37,336 nt of DNA from Larix sibirica (lineage: Eukaryota; Streptophyta; Pinopsida; Pinales; Pinaceae): NCBI GenBank assembly GCA_004151065.3, contig NWUY0304775294.1, positions 1-37,336 on the forward strand, in the 5' to 3' direction. Positions 23,281 to 32,699 of this stretch are shown one piece after another. The position numbers and the translations under genes are program-made. The notes below the pieces were generated by a model. It was not told where the DNA came from. It worked only from the letters and a program-made list of their open reading frames with translations, and ran no database searches. How positions within the stretch are numbered: position 1 is the first letter of the stretch; each line of letters starts with the position of its first letter.

Positions 23281-24480
23281 TTTCCAAACCGAGCACTTTA
23301 ATTTCTGAAACTCGGTTGATTTTCATTCCCAGGATCGGCAGTTCCATCCCATTAGTCCAGTTTTTCACTCTTTGTGCACTTTTTCAAATACATTATTATA
23401 AATACTTCTTGGAATACTGTGTATTATCTGCACAAGTAATTTGGTGGTTATGCATACCCCGTTCTGCTATCTTTATTTATTCCTTTTTTAATTGAACTAC
23501 TCTGAGTCAGAGACTGAAGGTTTATCCAAAGTTGGTTGGACTCAGATCTCGCTACTTTCCAGAATACACAACCGGAGCTAAGGGTTCTCACAGGCTTTCA
23601 TTTTCTTTATTTCTATCTAACCCTTACTCTCTTTTTCATTTATTTTCACACTGGTTATAATTAGGCTAGATAGGACTTGCTTCACCTTGCAACTGCACTT
23701 TAAATGCTTTAATTCAATTAATTCGCAAGTTCATTTACTTTTTTCATTTCTAATTTTGCCGTACCCTAATAAAATTGAAAGCTGCCTCTATTCACTTGAT
23801 GCCCTCTCACCAACAGAACTGGCACTGAGGAGGATAGAATTTAGGTTATAGGACATTCATTTAGTAAATAAAAGAAGTCTTCTGCTTCTCATTTAAAAAC
23901 ACCTAGTTAGAACAACCAATCTATCTACCTTTTTAGGTATCCATGCAGTCATGAACTTACATTCGAAGCCTTGGGAGTAATAATTCCCTTTCAAGTGGGA
24001 ATAATTAACACTGTTCTATCTAAGTTGGTTGAGTCAAACAACCCCATCAACAGATTGGCGCTATAAGTTGGGCGATAATGAAAGAACTTAGAATTAGAGT
24101 GAAATAATCATCCTTACCTTCAAACTGGAAATTAAGTACTAATATCTAACACAATCGTTTCTTGATAGGCCACCTTCTAACTCTCAAATTTACCAGTTAA
24201 GGCCATGTTCGTCATGGGGGAATGAACCAGCTAAAGTGCCAGATTCATGCATATAAATTGACTAACTGATAGGCCAGGTTCGCGCTCTCAAAATTACCAG
24301 GTCATGTAGTAGAATTGATAACCGATACGCCACCTTTTCACTTTAACAATTGACGGGGTACAAAGGCAATTTACAATAGGTCACCTTTTGCTTACTTAAT
24401 TTACCATGCGTGACTTTGAAAAATGCCTATTTTATCTAATAAGTTAGCTGCAGCAATAGGTTACTTTTACAAATGATCTA
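23281..24480. other. Non-genic stretch, possibly upstream intron sequence
   Basis: No gene or exon recognised. Its position 1.9-2.1 kb upstream of nad2 exon 5 makes part of it a candidate for the 3' half of nad2 intron 4, but no structural element was identified before domain V. Confidence 0.45.
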
Positions 24481-24498
24481 TTTAATCTATTAATTTTA

Positions 24499-24595
24499 CC
24501 CCTGAGCATTTGAAGCCGGCCCCTTATTAATATCACTTTTTTCCTAAACATACATAGGAAACACCTGCCCTGAGCATAGATAACCGGCCCCTTAG
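24499..24595 (+). repeat. Direct repeat, CCCTGAGCAT...CCGGCCCCTTA
   Basis: Two copies, about 24499-24527 and 24566-24594, share CCCTGAGCAT followed by a variable spacer and CCGGCCCCTTA. The CTGAGCAT core is shared with the dispersed family at 6905, 24903 and 25156. Confidence 0.65.
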
Positions 24596-24819
24596 CATTC
24601 AAGAAACTTCCCTTCGTAAATAAACTTATAAAAATTGACATGATCATCGCGATTCGCAAGAAGAAAATGTCTTTATCCCTATATTTCACCACCGCAGTTC
24701 ACAAGATCCTGCCCTCTAAAATGTTACCTTATATAATCATATAAAACCTGTCCTGAACAGTTCAAATTGCTAGCTCATGTACTTGTTCTTTATAAGTTAT
24801 CCATAAAGAAGAAGTCCTT

Positions 24820-24942
24820 GCATAATTACATATATAAAGAATTCCTGGAAAACGAATCAAACCGAATCTAGTGTTATTCCAGTTTTATTCCCTACCGAAT
24901 CTAGCATAATTACATATATAAAGAATGAGCAGCTCTGAGCAT
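24820..24942 (+). repeat. Direct repeat; second copy is the arm of a 42-bp inverted repeat
   Basis: GCATAATTACATATATAAAG followed by AAT occurs at 24820-24842 and again at 24904-24926. The segment 24901-24942 is the inverted partner of 6905-6946 with one mismatch. Between the two direct copies CCGAATCTAG/CCGAATCTAGC is also duplicated (near 24862 and 24895), so a block of about 80 bases may have been partly duplicated. Confidence 0.75.
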
Positions 24943-25155
24943 TAAAACCCCCCAAAAAACTGCATTTTCAGCATTCGAAAGGTAAAGAGATCGATTTGCA
25001 CAAATTCGGCTTATCCTGCCCCTTCCTTCCCATCCCTTCCCCTTGCCTCTTCACCAACCAAAAAAACAAACCATGGGCTCCGCTACTTACGCTATGCTCT
25101 TTGAGGGAAATAAATAGAGTCCATACTTCACTTATATTTTTTCCATTTTACTGTG

Positions 25156-25173
25156 TTTATATGCTCAGGGCTG
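25156..25173 (-). repeat. Copy of the CTGAGCAT interspersed repeat
   Basis: TTTATATGCTCAGGGCTG reads on the reverse strand as CAGCCCTGAGCATATAAA, matching the dispersed CAGCCTTGAGC family. Confidence 0.55.
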
Positions 25174-25199
25174 TGCCTGAGTTAGCTTCGCTATGCGTA

Positions 25200-25425
25200 A
25201 GATCAGGATCTTACTAGCCTAGCTCAGGAGGACCTTCGTTCGTGAACCCGACTGAGCTCCCCCGACCTAACATTATTGGAGCAAGTGAAGTTGGTGAGCC
25301 GTATGATGGGCAACTATCTCCTGCGGTTCGGAGAGGACAGGGGCTAAAATAATGGTTATTACCCCCTTGGTCTTGGGGCAGTTAGTACCCCATCCTTCGT
25401 CGCGGGGTGGACCCTTTCACCCAAT
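25200..25425 (+). other. nad2: 3' end of nad2 intron 4 (group II intron)
   Basis: Sequence leading into the exon contains an intact domain V (25296-25329) and a structured tail with GGGG/CCCC pairing possibilities (about 25340-25410) that would hold domain VI. The intron ends CCCAAT at 25425, consistent with the usual group II AY end. The intron is inferred to be the fourth of nad2 because it abuts the last nad2 exon. I cannot place its 5' boundary. No nad2 exon 4 is recognisable upstream on this strand in the window, so the intron is either longer than 25 kb or split and trans-spliced. Confidence 0.85.
25296..25329 (+). ncRNA. Group II intron domain V
   Basis: Exactly 34 bases, starting GAGCCGTATG and ending CTGCGGTTC. 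The outer stem pairs GAGCCGTA with the 3' arm (A-T, G-T, C-G, C-G and so on), and the catalytic AGC triad is present at 25297-25299. Domain V is the catalytic heart of the intron RNA. Its preservation suggests the intron still splices. Confidence 0.93.
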
Positions 25426-25613
25426 TTTATTATATACGCTTAGCGAAAATAATGTATCCCGACACACCTAGAACATGGATGATATATAAACCAATGGATC
25501 GTGACAAGTCGTTACTACTAGCAATTACTTTCTCTTCCATTACTTCATCCTTCCCGTATCCCTCTCCCTCGTTCTTAGTTACTCATCAAATGGCACTAAG
25601 TTTCTATCTGTGA
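25426..25613 (+). CDS. nad2: nad2 exon 5 (NADH dehydrogenase subunit 2, C-terminus)
   Basis: Nad2 is a membrane subunit of respiratory complex I. The exon encodes the last 62 residues: YYIRLAK, DTPRTWMIY, PMDRDKSLLLAI and VTHQMALSFYL, ending at TGA 25611-25613. Its length of 188 bases, beginning with two bases that complete a Phe codon, agrees with the last exon length I recall from angiosperm nad2. Several codons look like C-to-U editing sites: GCG 25443 (to Val), CCC 25458 (to Phe), TCT 25533, TCC 25536, TCA 25545, TCC 25548, CCG 25554 and TCG 25569 (Ser or Pro to Phe or Leu). The frame has no stop or indel, so it is probably functional. It can only be expressed joined to exons 1-4, none of which is visible here. 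An ATG at 25407 in the intron is irrelevant. Confidence 0.95.
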
Positions 25614-26165
25614 GTTCGATCATTTACTTACAAGGTTCAAAGAGAGGGAGGGTAACGCGAACTACCATTCGTCCCTATCGTTGTGAAGCTCCCTCCATCC
25701 ATAAAGATAGATTCAATTCTGTGTCCAAACCAATGTTTAATCGATAACTTCAATATACCTCTGGATAGCAAATTAGATAATATCTACTTCGGCTCCCACT
25801 GGAAGAGGCATCATCTGTAGATTGCCATACTATATATAGCTGAATCGACAGGAAACATATTTCCGAGAGAACTGGAAAACGAACGGTGAAGGGCTCTACC
25901 ACGGATAGCTCATTCTACACTTTCATTTATATATTCCTAAAACTAGTGGGGGTTATCCCACTAAACCACCCCCTAACTTATTTCAGGTAGTAAGTGAGGG
26001 AGAGGTTTTATCTCTCTGGACCAGTTAGTATCTCTGACCCTAACCAACCAATAGGCGTCACGGCAGTTCTTTCCCTTCCCCCCTCTTGTCTCTTTCCTGT
26101 TATTCCCCAGCCAGATCACACGAGTGGGCCAATTTTATTCCTGGTAATTTATGAACTGCCCTAGC

Positions 26166-26188
26166 GCAGTCTTGAACGATCATGAATT
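26166..26188 (+). repeat. CAGTCTTGAACGAT dispersed repeat, copy 1
   Basis: It matches 31411-31433 at 22 of 23 positions and resembles the CAGCCTTGAGCGAT family found 75 bases downstream. Confidence 0.65.
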
Positions 26189-26242
26189 AATTGAAGCGCC
26201 GCTCCGAGTCTTTGTTCCGCGAGCGAAGAAAATAGCGTTCGA

Positions 26243-26266
26243 GCAGCCTTGAGCGATATATAATTA
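26243..26266 (+). repeat. Copy of the CAGCCTTGAGC interspersed repeat
   Basis: It reads CAGCCTTGAGCGATATATAA, the form taken here as family consensus. Confidence 0.7.
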
Positions 26267-26582
26267 AGAATAAAATACGCCTGCGCTATTGGCTAGTTCA
26301 AATAATGATAATTTCGTCACCGGTAAACCAATTATTTATCTTATATATGATTTATTCCTAATCCCTTTTTCGCGCATTCAAGGCAAAAGATCATATCTTA
26401 TATTTGATGCTTTTTCCCGCGATAGATATACGCAGATAGAAATGGGTTAATAGGGCGCAGGGCATGTTTTTAACCGGAAATATTTTGATTAGGTAATGAA
26501 TGGGCGTCCAACCTTATTTATAGATTGAGGGTATCATCAGCGAGCGATCACCCTATTCTGATTTAAAGCATTCAATTTGGCT

Positions 26583-26603
26583 GCAGCCCTGAGCGACATA
26601 TAA
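26583..26603 (+). repeat. Copy of the CAGCCTTGAGC interspersed repeat
   Basis: It reads CAGCCCTGAGCGACATATAA, two differences from the consensus copy at 26243-26266. Confidence 0.7.
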
Positions 26604-27329
26604 GTAAGTAGTGCAAATCTTCGGATTGCAAAATATTCCGTGCTATCTATGGGCTTCTCATTCTCACTCTGGTTGCCCCGACCCCGCCCATCTATCTATC
26701 TATTGTTGAACCTGGGCGGCATTTCCCTGCTCAGAATCGAGCGAATCATATCTATCTCAACTTTACAAGGATTGCATGCTCTGGTTTCCAAGGGCTATTC
26801 CCCTTGGGGCTGGAATTCCCTCTCTTAAAACGGGTAGATCAAACAAGGAAGGGGTAATGGCTTCTTTGCTAGTAAAATAAAGAGATGGATGGAAATTCGA
26901 GTTACTGCAATTAGGTAGGTTGGAGCACTTCTATAAAAAAACTATCTAGGGTAAATGGAAATAGAATCAGCCCTTCACCAATGGATGGAAGGCGGGTTCG
27001 GTATCAAGAAATTAATTACATTTGAAAATGAAACGCGCTGTATCAACCGTTCTACCCCGGCATAAGGGTGTCATCGTCGGGCAGAGAAAGGGTCTTTCGT
27101 TACTTAGAACTTCTTTTATCCCTTCGAAGCTTGCCCACATTGATTGCTGCACCTCTCAAACATCGGAGCATCAATGCAAATGCGGCGAAGAAATTGGGAA
27201 AGGAGGCAGGCAGGGGGTCGAGATAAGCCCCAAGATCAGATCATAAATCATATCCATCAAAAGGTGGCTGGAGTGACTACCCAATGTGCAGTCTTATGAC
27301 CAGCTCATGCCTGGGGCGTTGGCTGCGGG

Positions 27330-27665
27330 TGTGGCGAGGCAGTGTGCTCTGGTAGGGTAATGGGGTTCGCCTCTTGCACGACCGGGCTAGTAAAAGATAC
27401 GTGCTTCCTTTCTTCGCCAGTCAAAGCCAAAAGAAAAATATCATGTTGCTGGGCGTCATGCTACTACCCGAGTGCCTACTATTAGGAGGGTAAACCGTAT
27501 TAAAAAGGGGGGCAGTCTTCTGTTCCTGCTATGGTAATGGGGTTCCCCTAAAACACCGGTTAATTCTCTGACTGCTTAACCAAGGATAATCCTGCTATCA
27601 TAATGGTAATGGTGCCCCTTGTGCAGTGTGTATACCCGCAATCGTAATGGTGCTTCAAATAAAGT
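27330..27665 (+). repeat. Degenerate repeat, GGTAATGGGGTTCC
   Basis: GGTAATGGGGTTCGCCTCTT (about 27355), GGTAATGGGGTTCCCCTAAA (about 27534), GGTAATGGTGCCCCTTGTGC (about 27605) and CGTAATGGTGCTTC (about 27643) are diverged copies, three of them preceded by CTGCTAT or CTCTGGT-like words. Spacing shrinks from about 180 to about 40 bases. Confidence 0.6.
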
Positions 27666-28965
27666 GAAAATAGAATGTCTGTAACGAAGGGGTCTATGGG
27701 TGCATTGCCTATCCTGGCTGGCTCATATCTTGTTGGCTGGCTGGTATAGCTCCTGTGTTCTTGTCTGGGCAGTGCCTGCTTGCTTTGTGAGGGTTTTAAT
27801 AAAAAAGGTAATAAGGTAAACTAATGAGGTATATAATAACTAAGCTAACTAGGAAAGCTAATTCTGAAGGATAAGTGTGTTATCTTTCTGTGGAGTGGCT
27901 TGCCTGTAGAAAGCTAATCCACCTCGATAGTAATTTATGGGCCCCCCAAGCGGAACCATCCAGTCACGAGGATGGTGAAAGCTCCTGCCTAAATCTCTGA
28001 TTACCACTATATATAATATAGAATGGTGTAATTTATTTATAGCAGTTAACAAGTTTATCAATATCTAACAATGCCTTCCTTGTTTAGTGTAAAACCCATA
28101 ATAAAGGAGTGACTAGACCAAAGGGAGAGGGAGAGGATGCGTAAGCAGGCTCAACTAGTAGTAATAGCGCATCTCCCCCAAAAGGCCGATAGTAGGTGGA
28201 TCAATTTTATTTATGGGGGACATCTCCTATTAAGATTTATTCTTAGTAGCCCAAATAGTGAATGGCGTAATTACATTATATATTATGGATATTTCCTCCT
28301 CCCTATGGGTCAAACTCGTGGGGATCTGAGTACCACCCTGTAGATATCCTTCCCGCTCCCAGCTTGTTACGATTCGTGTCGCACTTATGTCGTTACGAGT
28401 TAGTTCGAGGGGTACCGCGATTCCAGTGTTTTCGATAAAGCCCTCTCAAAAAGAAACCGGTCGTAAGTGTGGTATTGGCGTAGGTATTGGTGTGGTGCGT
28501 TACGGGGGTTCCTTGCCCCAATCTATAGCCGCCCTGAACTGACCGTTAGGCTTTATGTGGCGCTAAAAAAGAAAGATTATCACTGGCGTTTTACGGTCGA
28601 TAAGCATGTCGATAGCGCTTATCCTTAAAAAGCTAAATAAATCAATATATTTGAGGTAATTAACTTTGAACCCGTACATATTTTACTATTGTGGGCTATG
28701 ACCCAAACTACTCCCATTACCTAGTAAATATTGTGGATCTATGTATACTTCATTTGTTTGCACGCAAATAACCACTATATGACGAAAGCCAATAACGCCT
28801 AATTATATTATACCTCTCGCATGAAGAAGATTGACTATCTCACATCATCAATTAATGCAATGGCATGCATCGTATAATAAGGAAACTCGTCTGAAGAAGC
28901 AGTTTTTAACCTCCACAACTGGCCTTAACGCAAGAGAGAGACTTGCTTTCCTTATATCGCATCAA
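27666..28965. other. Non-genic stretch
   Basis: No recognised gene. The stretch 28350-28640 is noticeably richer in GC and CpG than its flanks, but no frame, RNA fold or intron boundary could be supported. Frames 27858-28061 (-) and 28137-28343 (+) have no identifiable domain. Confidence 0.5.
28104..28133 (+). repeat. Variant of the AAGG-ended repeat
   Basis: It begins AAGGAGTGACTAGACC and continues AAAGGGAGAGGGAGAGG. The central GACCAAAGGGAG is the reverse complement of the TCCCTTTGGTC core at 15713-15742, and it resembles the copies at 36577-36825. Confidence 0.6.
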
Positions 28966-30250
28966 ATAAAAAAGGCATATTATCATATCCAGCAACAGTA
29001 AAACCAGTAGAAGCACCAGGAGCATTCCTTCCAGTATGGGCGTCCTTGATGCAGTAGTTTATTCATTCTTTTCACCAGCAGCATAAGTAGCATTTGAACC
29101 AGTTGCCCTAGTAGAAGAATCAGTTGATCCATTAGCAAAAGTAGACCCAGTAGAATACTCAGTATAATTCCTTAGGATACCTTGGATACCTAGGAGAATA
29201 CCTCGCTCGGATATATAGGATACCTAGGAGAGGACCCAATATTACTAGGGTAAGAGCCCACCACTACTACTATAAGGAATATAACTTGGATAAGAACTAG
29301 ATTCAGCGCCATAAGTTGACCAAGTAGATCCACCAATCCTAGCCACAGCTTCTTTTATAGCAGCATCCCTACCTGTTCCTAGAAGTAACGTTCCGGGATA
29401 TGCACGTGTTTAAATAAGTGATGTTCCGACTTTTTGCACATCCTAGCTAGCCTTTTCCTTTTATAGCTTGGCCAGCTTGTTCCGACTTTATGCGCACCTC
29501 CTTTGTTCCTACTTTTGGTACATTGCAAGATCCTAATCCAGCAGCCTAGCCAAGCCCAGTTCCAGTTGATGATCCAGTTGCCCGAGCAAAACCAGTTAAA
29601 CCAGCACCAACAAAAGCATGATGACTCTTCCGAAGTGGGTTCGCCCGGCTTATCATCCAGCTCATCCCATCCGTCTTTCACCTTCTTACCGAACAAGACG
29701 GAGCGGTGAACTATTGGGTACAGAAGGAACTAGGCCGGGGTATAATAATTAATCACCTTACAGTCCACGTCCCGAGCTTTCCATAATAAGTAAAAAACCC
29801 CCATACAAGACGCATGCATATTATAATACCTAAACTCCAATCTTGGATTGAAGAGCTATATCCAGTGGTTGGATATTTAGCACCCACAGATATAAATCCA
29901 AAAGCAGCGGATCCAATTGTTGTTGATTCAGTTCCAATAAAAAGAAAAAAGGGGTAAAAAAGGTGGAAGCATAAGACCCTGCGCCAGTTGACTAAGTTTA
30001 CCTCATTTACTAAGAACCACCAGCATCTGAGCTAGTTGATCCACCCGTTGAAGAACCAGAAGCAGCGGTTTCAGATGCTTATGAAGTTATATGCCAAACT
30101 ATGTGTTCCTAGGAGTTCGGTCCCAACATAAGCTATAGCTTCTAGGTATGATGCAAAGGCGTAGCCAGTTCCATACCCTGCTTATTCAGCAGCGAAGAAA
30201 GCAAAGGCGAAGGTCGAAAGAATGGTTAATAAAGTAGCATCCGGGCGAGT
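28966..30250 (-). repeat. Low-complexity reading-frame relics (Gly/Ser/Thr-rich on the - strand)
   Basis: Words CCAGTAGAAG, CAGTTGATCC and AGCAGCATAAG recur with a three-base rhythm. The - strand gives protein-like patches: STGSTFANGSTDSSTRATGS (near 29120), AAIKEAVARIGGSTWSTYGA and SSSYPSYIPYSSSGG (29240-29361), TGFARATGSSTGTGLG (near 29570) and SETAASGSSTGGSTSSDAGG (near 30050). No intact frame spans them and no family was recognised. The + strand also reads as Gln/Pro/Val-rich in places (29503-29709), so the coding strand is not certain. Confidence 0.45.
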
Positions 30251-31609
30251 TTTCCATAAGAACGAGCGCCGGAATTTACGCTAAACTAAAAACTACTGGC
30301 TGATTGGCGCATTTGTCAGATCAATCATAGACATACTAAAGTTCCTGCCCCTAGTCCTATATGCTTGCTGTGACCTTCCAAGCGGAGATTGAGCCCCATC
30401 CCCGGCAGAAGAGTAGGGGTAACAGAGAGAGAAAGATCGAGCTTTCTTCTGCCTTTCAATTTCAATGCTTGGATAAACCACTCCTTCCTCCCTCTATGTC
30501 CAATTGGATACGCATCTCTCCCCAACTCTTCCAAACTCCTTTTTTTTTCTCCCTTTCCCTTGCAATAAAGCCGGGTTTCAGATGAGAATGAAAGGGTGTG
30601 AAAGTCCACTATCAAACTCATTCTCAGGGCCGATTTATTTTACTTTTGAGGCTTTAATGAGATAGGCCTATATAAATTTTGTTCATCTCACGGGATCTTC
30701 GGGCGGGTATCTCAGTTTGGGGGCTTAGAGAGCCAGCCGAGAGAGAGATAGGAGACCATTTCACTTCTTCTGGTTAGAAGTCCCTCCCTACTACTGCGAC
30801 TGGCGTCATTTCCCGCTTCATTCATAATCAATCTCGAGCTGGCCTGCCGGAGCTACTTACTTCTTTCTTTCTCTAAGGCGTATGCTCTTATTTCCCTTTG
30901 TTCTTCCGGGTGTTTGTCAGTATGCTGCTCCTCTCCTAAAGGAAGGTCCAGTCCGCAGTTAGTGCCTTTTGTTCAGTACGCTATAAGGAAGGAGATAATA
31001 GAGCCTAACATCTTTCCTTTCTTAGGTTCTGCTATTCTTCCATCTGCACCGACCACGCTGCCCGGCACTTCATTCACCAGGGATAGAACGGTACACTCCA
31101 TCAGACCTTTCATTCTGACTGAGCACCGGATAAGGAGGACGAGGAAGAATACCAGTTCGTCTAAATGACCCTTCCTATAAAAGCTAGTCCTTCTATGCAT
31201 TGAATGAAGAGGTCCACCCGGCCTTTATCCTCGCTCTCTCTACCTCGGGCCCAAGCACACTCTATATCTGAAGGGAAGGAGAGCGATAAGGCGTAACGTA
31301 TTTAAAGCCAGTAAGTAAGTAAGGTTTTGAAAGAAGTAGTCTCCTCGCAGTAGATTCAGAAGTCGACTGACCAGTTGCTTTCGATGATGAAACAGTTGAT
31401 TCAGTAGTTAGCAGTCTTGAACGATTATGAATTGAGTCGCAGAAGCAGCAGCTATAGCACATTTTTAGTCTTATAAAATTACAGTCCCAAATATATAGGT
31501 CGTGGCTTATTACCAGCACATTATGCAACCTATGTAACCGCCCGTTCGGTCAGCTAATAATAAACCCAACGACAGCCTTTCCTTTCTGCCTGCCTATTCC
31601 TGGTTATCA
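30251..31609. other. Non-genic stretch
   Basis: No recognised gene or RNA. Overlapping frames on both strands (30293-30621, 30914-31200, 31262-31528) carry no domain. The pyrimidine runs and frequent CTTTC/TTCCC words resemble generic plant mitochondrial spacer. Confidence 0.5.
31411..31433 (+). repeat. CAGTCTTGAACGAT dispersed repeat, copy 2
   Basis: Matches 26166-26188 at 22 of 23 positions. Confidence 0.65.
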
Positions 31610-31960
31610 ATCAGGTGCTGGATCTTTATCGGCATCTGGTAGATCTGGATCGGAAATTGGCAGGAATGTTGGTGATGCAATTGGCTTCGCCTCTGTAGTC
31701 TCTGTTCCAACGGGGTATCAATCTCGATCTCCAACTGGTTAATATTGATCTATAACTGGGTCAACCATAATAGGCCCATCCATAATACATCGAATGGGTC
31801 ATTCATAATAGGTGCATGTGACTAATATAAATGGGACTCAACTTAAATGGATGCTTAGCAAGGTTATGCATATGGATTTGTCCCTGTAGGATCTGCTGGA
31901 ACTGCGTCTCGATCTGCACCTGGGGGATCCACCCCTGGAGGAGATGAAATTGGCTATTGA
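31610..31960 (+). repeat. Low-complexity reading-frame relic (Gly/Ser/Thr)
   Basis: The + strand reads GAGSLSASGRSGSEIGRN and VVSVPTGYQSRSPTG, then, after stops and shifts, GYAYGFVPVGSAGTASRS-like wording. The composition and the words resemble the reverse strand of 16550-17150, for example the shared ACAAATCCATATGC (reverse complement near 31868, direct near 17147). It is probably a further relic of the same kind of sequence. Confidence 0.4.
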
Positions 31961-32312
31961 AGAAGGGGTTCTTTCCTCCATAAAGTTAGGTATATTATAG
32001 AGATCCTTACCATATCTTTCTCCTGTTGGGATCTTGTTACCCATCAGTCACTCACCTCTATTACTTATGTTAACGCTATTATTCATCCTCTTTTATTTAT
32101 GTTAACGCTCTCCTCTAGACAGTCGGAATATTTTGATTGGTCAGGGCGGGGGCAGTAAGGCAACACAGGACATAGAAGAGAAAGGGACAGTACAGGAAAG
32201 GACAGGGAGAGGGAAGGGCCAGGAACAGGAGAGCAGGACCGGGTACATAAACTTAGGATAAACAGCAGACTGGTGGATCGAATCAAAACATAATCGCATT
32301 GGGGAAGCACAT

Positions 32313-32354
32313 ATTGGAACATCGCATAGGGAAATTGGAACATTGTATAGGGAA
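32313..32354 (+). repeat. 21-bp tandem duplication
   Basis: ATTGGAACATCGCATAGGGA plus A is followed directly by a copy with two differences (ATTGGAACATTGTATAGGGA plus A). A partial relative precedes it at 32292-32306. Confidence 0.8.
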
Positions 32355-32610
32355 AGCAGCAACTGATTATTTACCGCAATTAAACTATGTTGGTTGTAAA
32401 AAGCGCAATATGTTTGTGAATTATGTGATTCCCTCATTTTTTATGCTAATGGTATAGGAGGTAGCCCCTCCCTGTAACTGGTATGCGTGATAAATCCTCT
32501 GGCTGGTATCTTTCATCTTGAGGTACAACTGGTTGTCATCATGAAGTAGAGGTCCGCTCCTGTGTGCGAGTGTGGTCATAAATTGCGTAAGGCCTGTGCC
32601 TTGAATGGCC

Positions 32611-32628
32611 CAGCCTTGAGCGATATAT
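32611..32628 (+). repeat. Copy of the CAGCCTTGAGC interspersed repeat
   Basis: CAGCCTTGAGCGATATAT is identical to the 26243 copy over 18 bases. It lies about 90 bases upstream of the truncated end of the third retroelement relic. Confidence 0.65.
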
Positions 32629-32699
32629 GGAACTAAGAAAAGATGCGGTATTTAGAACTTATTAATTCATTGCTTGAACCATCTAAAGTGTGTTTTTTT

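Larger units (their letters stand above)
25614..27329. other. nad2 downstream region, no recognised gene
   Basis: No gene found. A small perfect hairpin at 25945-25962 (AGTGGG, six-base loop, CCCACT) could help define the nad2 transcript end, which is speculative. Frames 26640-26828 and 27022-27246 have no recognisable domain. Copies of the dispersed repeat are listed separately. Confidence 0.55.
31961..32699. other. Non-genic stretch with small repeats
   Basis: TTATGTTAACGCT occurs twice (about 32065 and 32098). A purine-rich run with recurring ACAGGA lies at 32160-32240. A 21-base unit is tandemly repeated at 32313-32354. A copy of the CAGCCTTGAGC family sits at 32611-32628. No gene recognised. 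Frames 32083-32437 (-) are complements of the purine run. Confidence 0.55.

Noticed and set aside
28484-28510. GTGCGTTACGG as a group II intron 5' end after a short exon
   Set aside because: GTGCG alone is too weak. The preceding frame matches no plant mitochondrial exon I recognise, and no downstream domain V is present.
30914-31168. 84-residue open frame as a small mitochondrial gene
   Set aside because: It overlaps an open frame on the other strand, has no recognisable motif and lies in generic pyrimidine-rich spacer.
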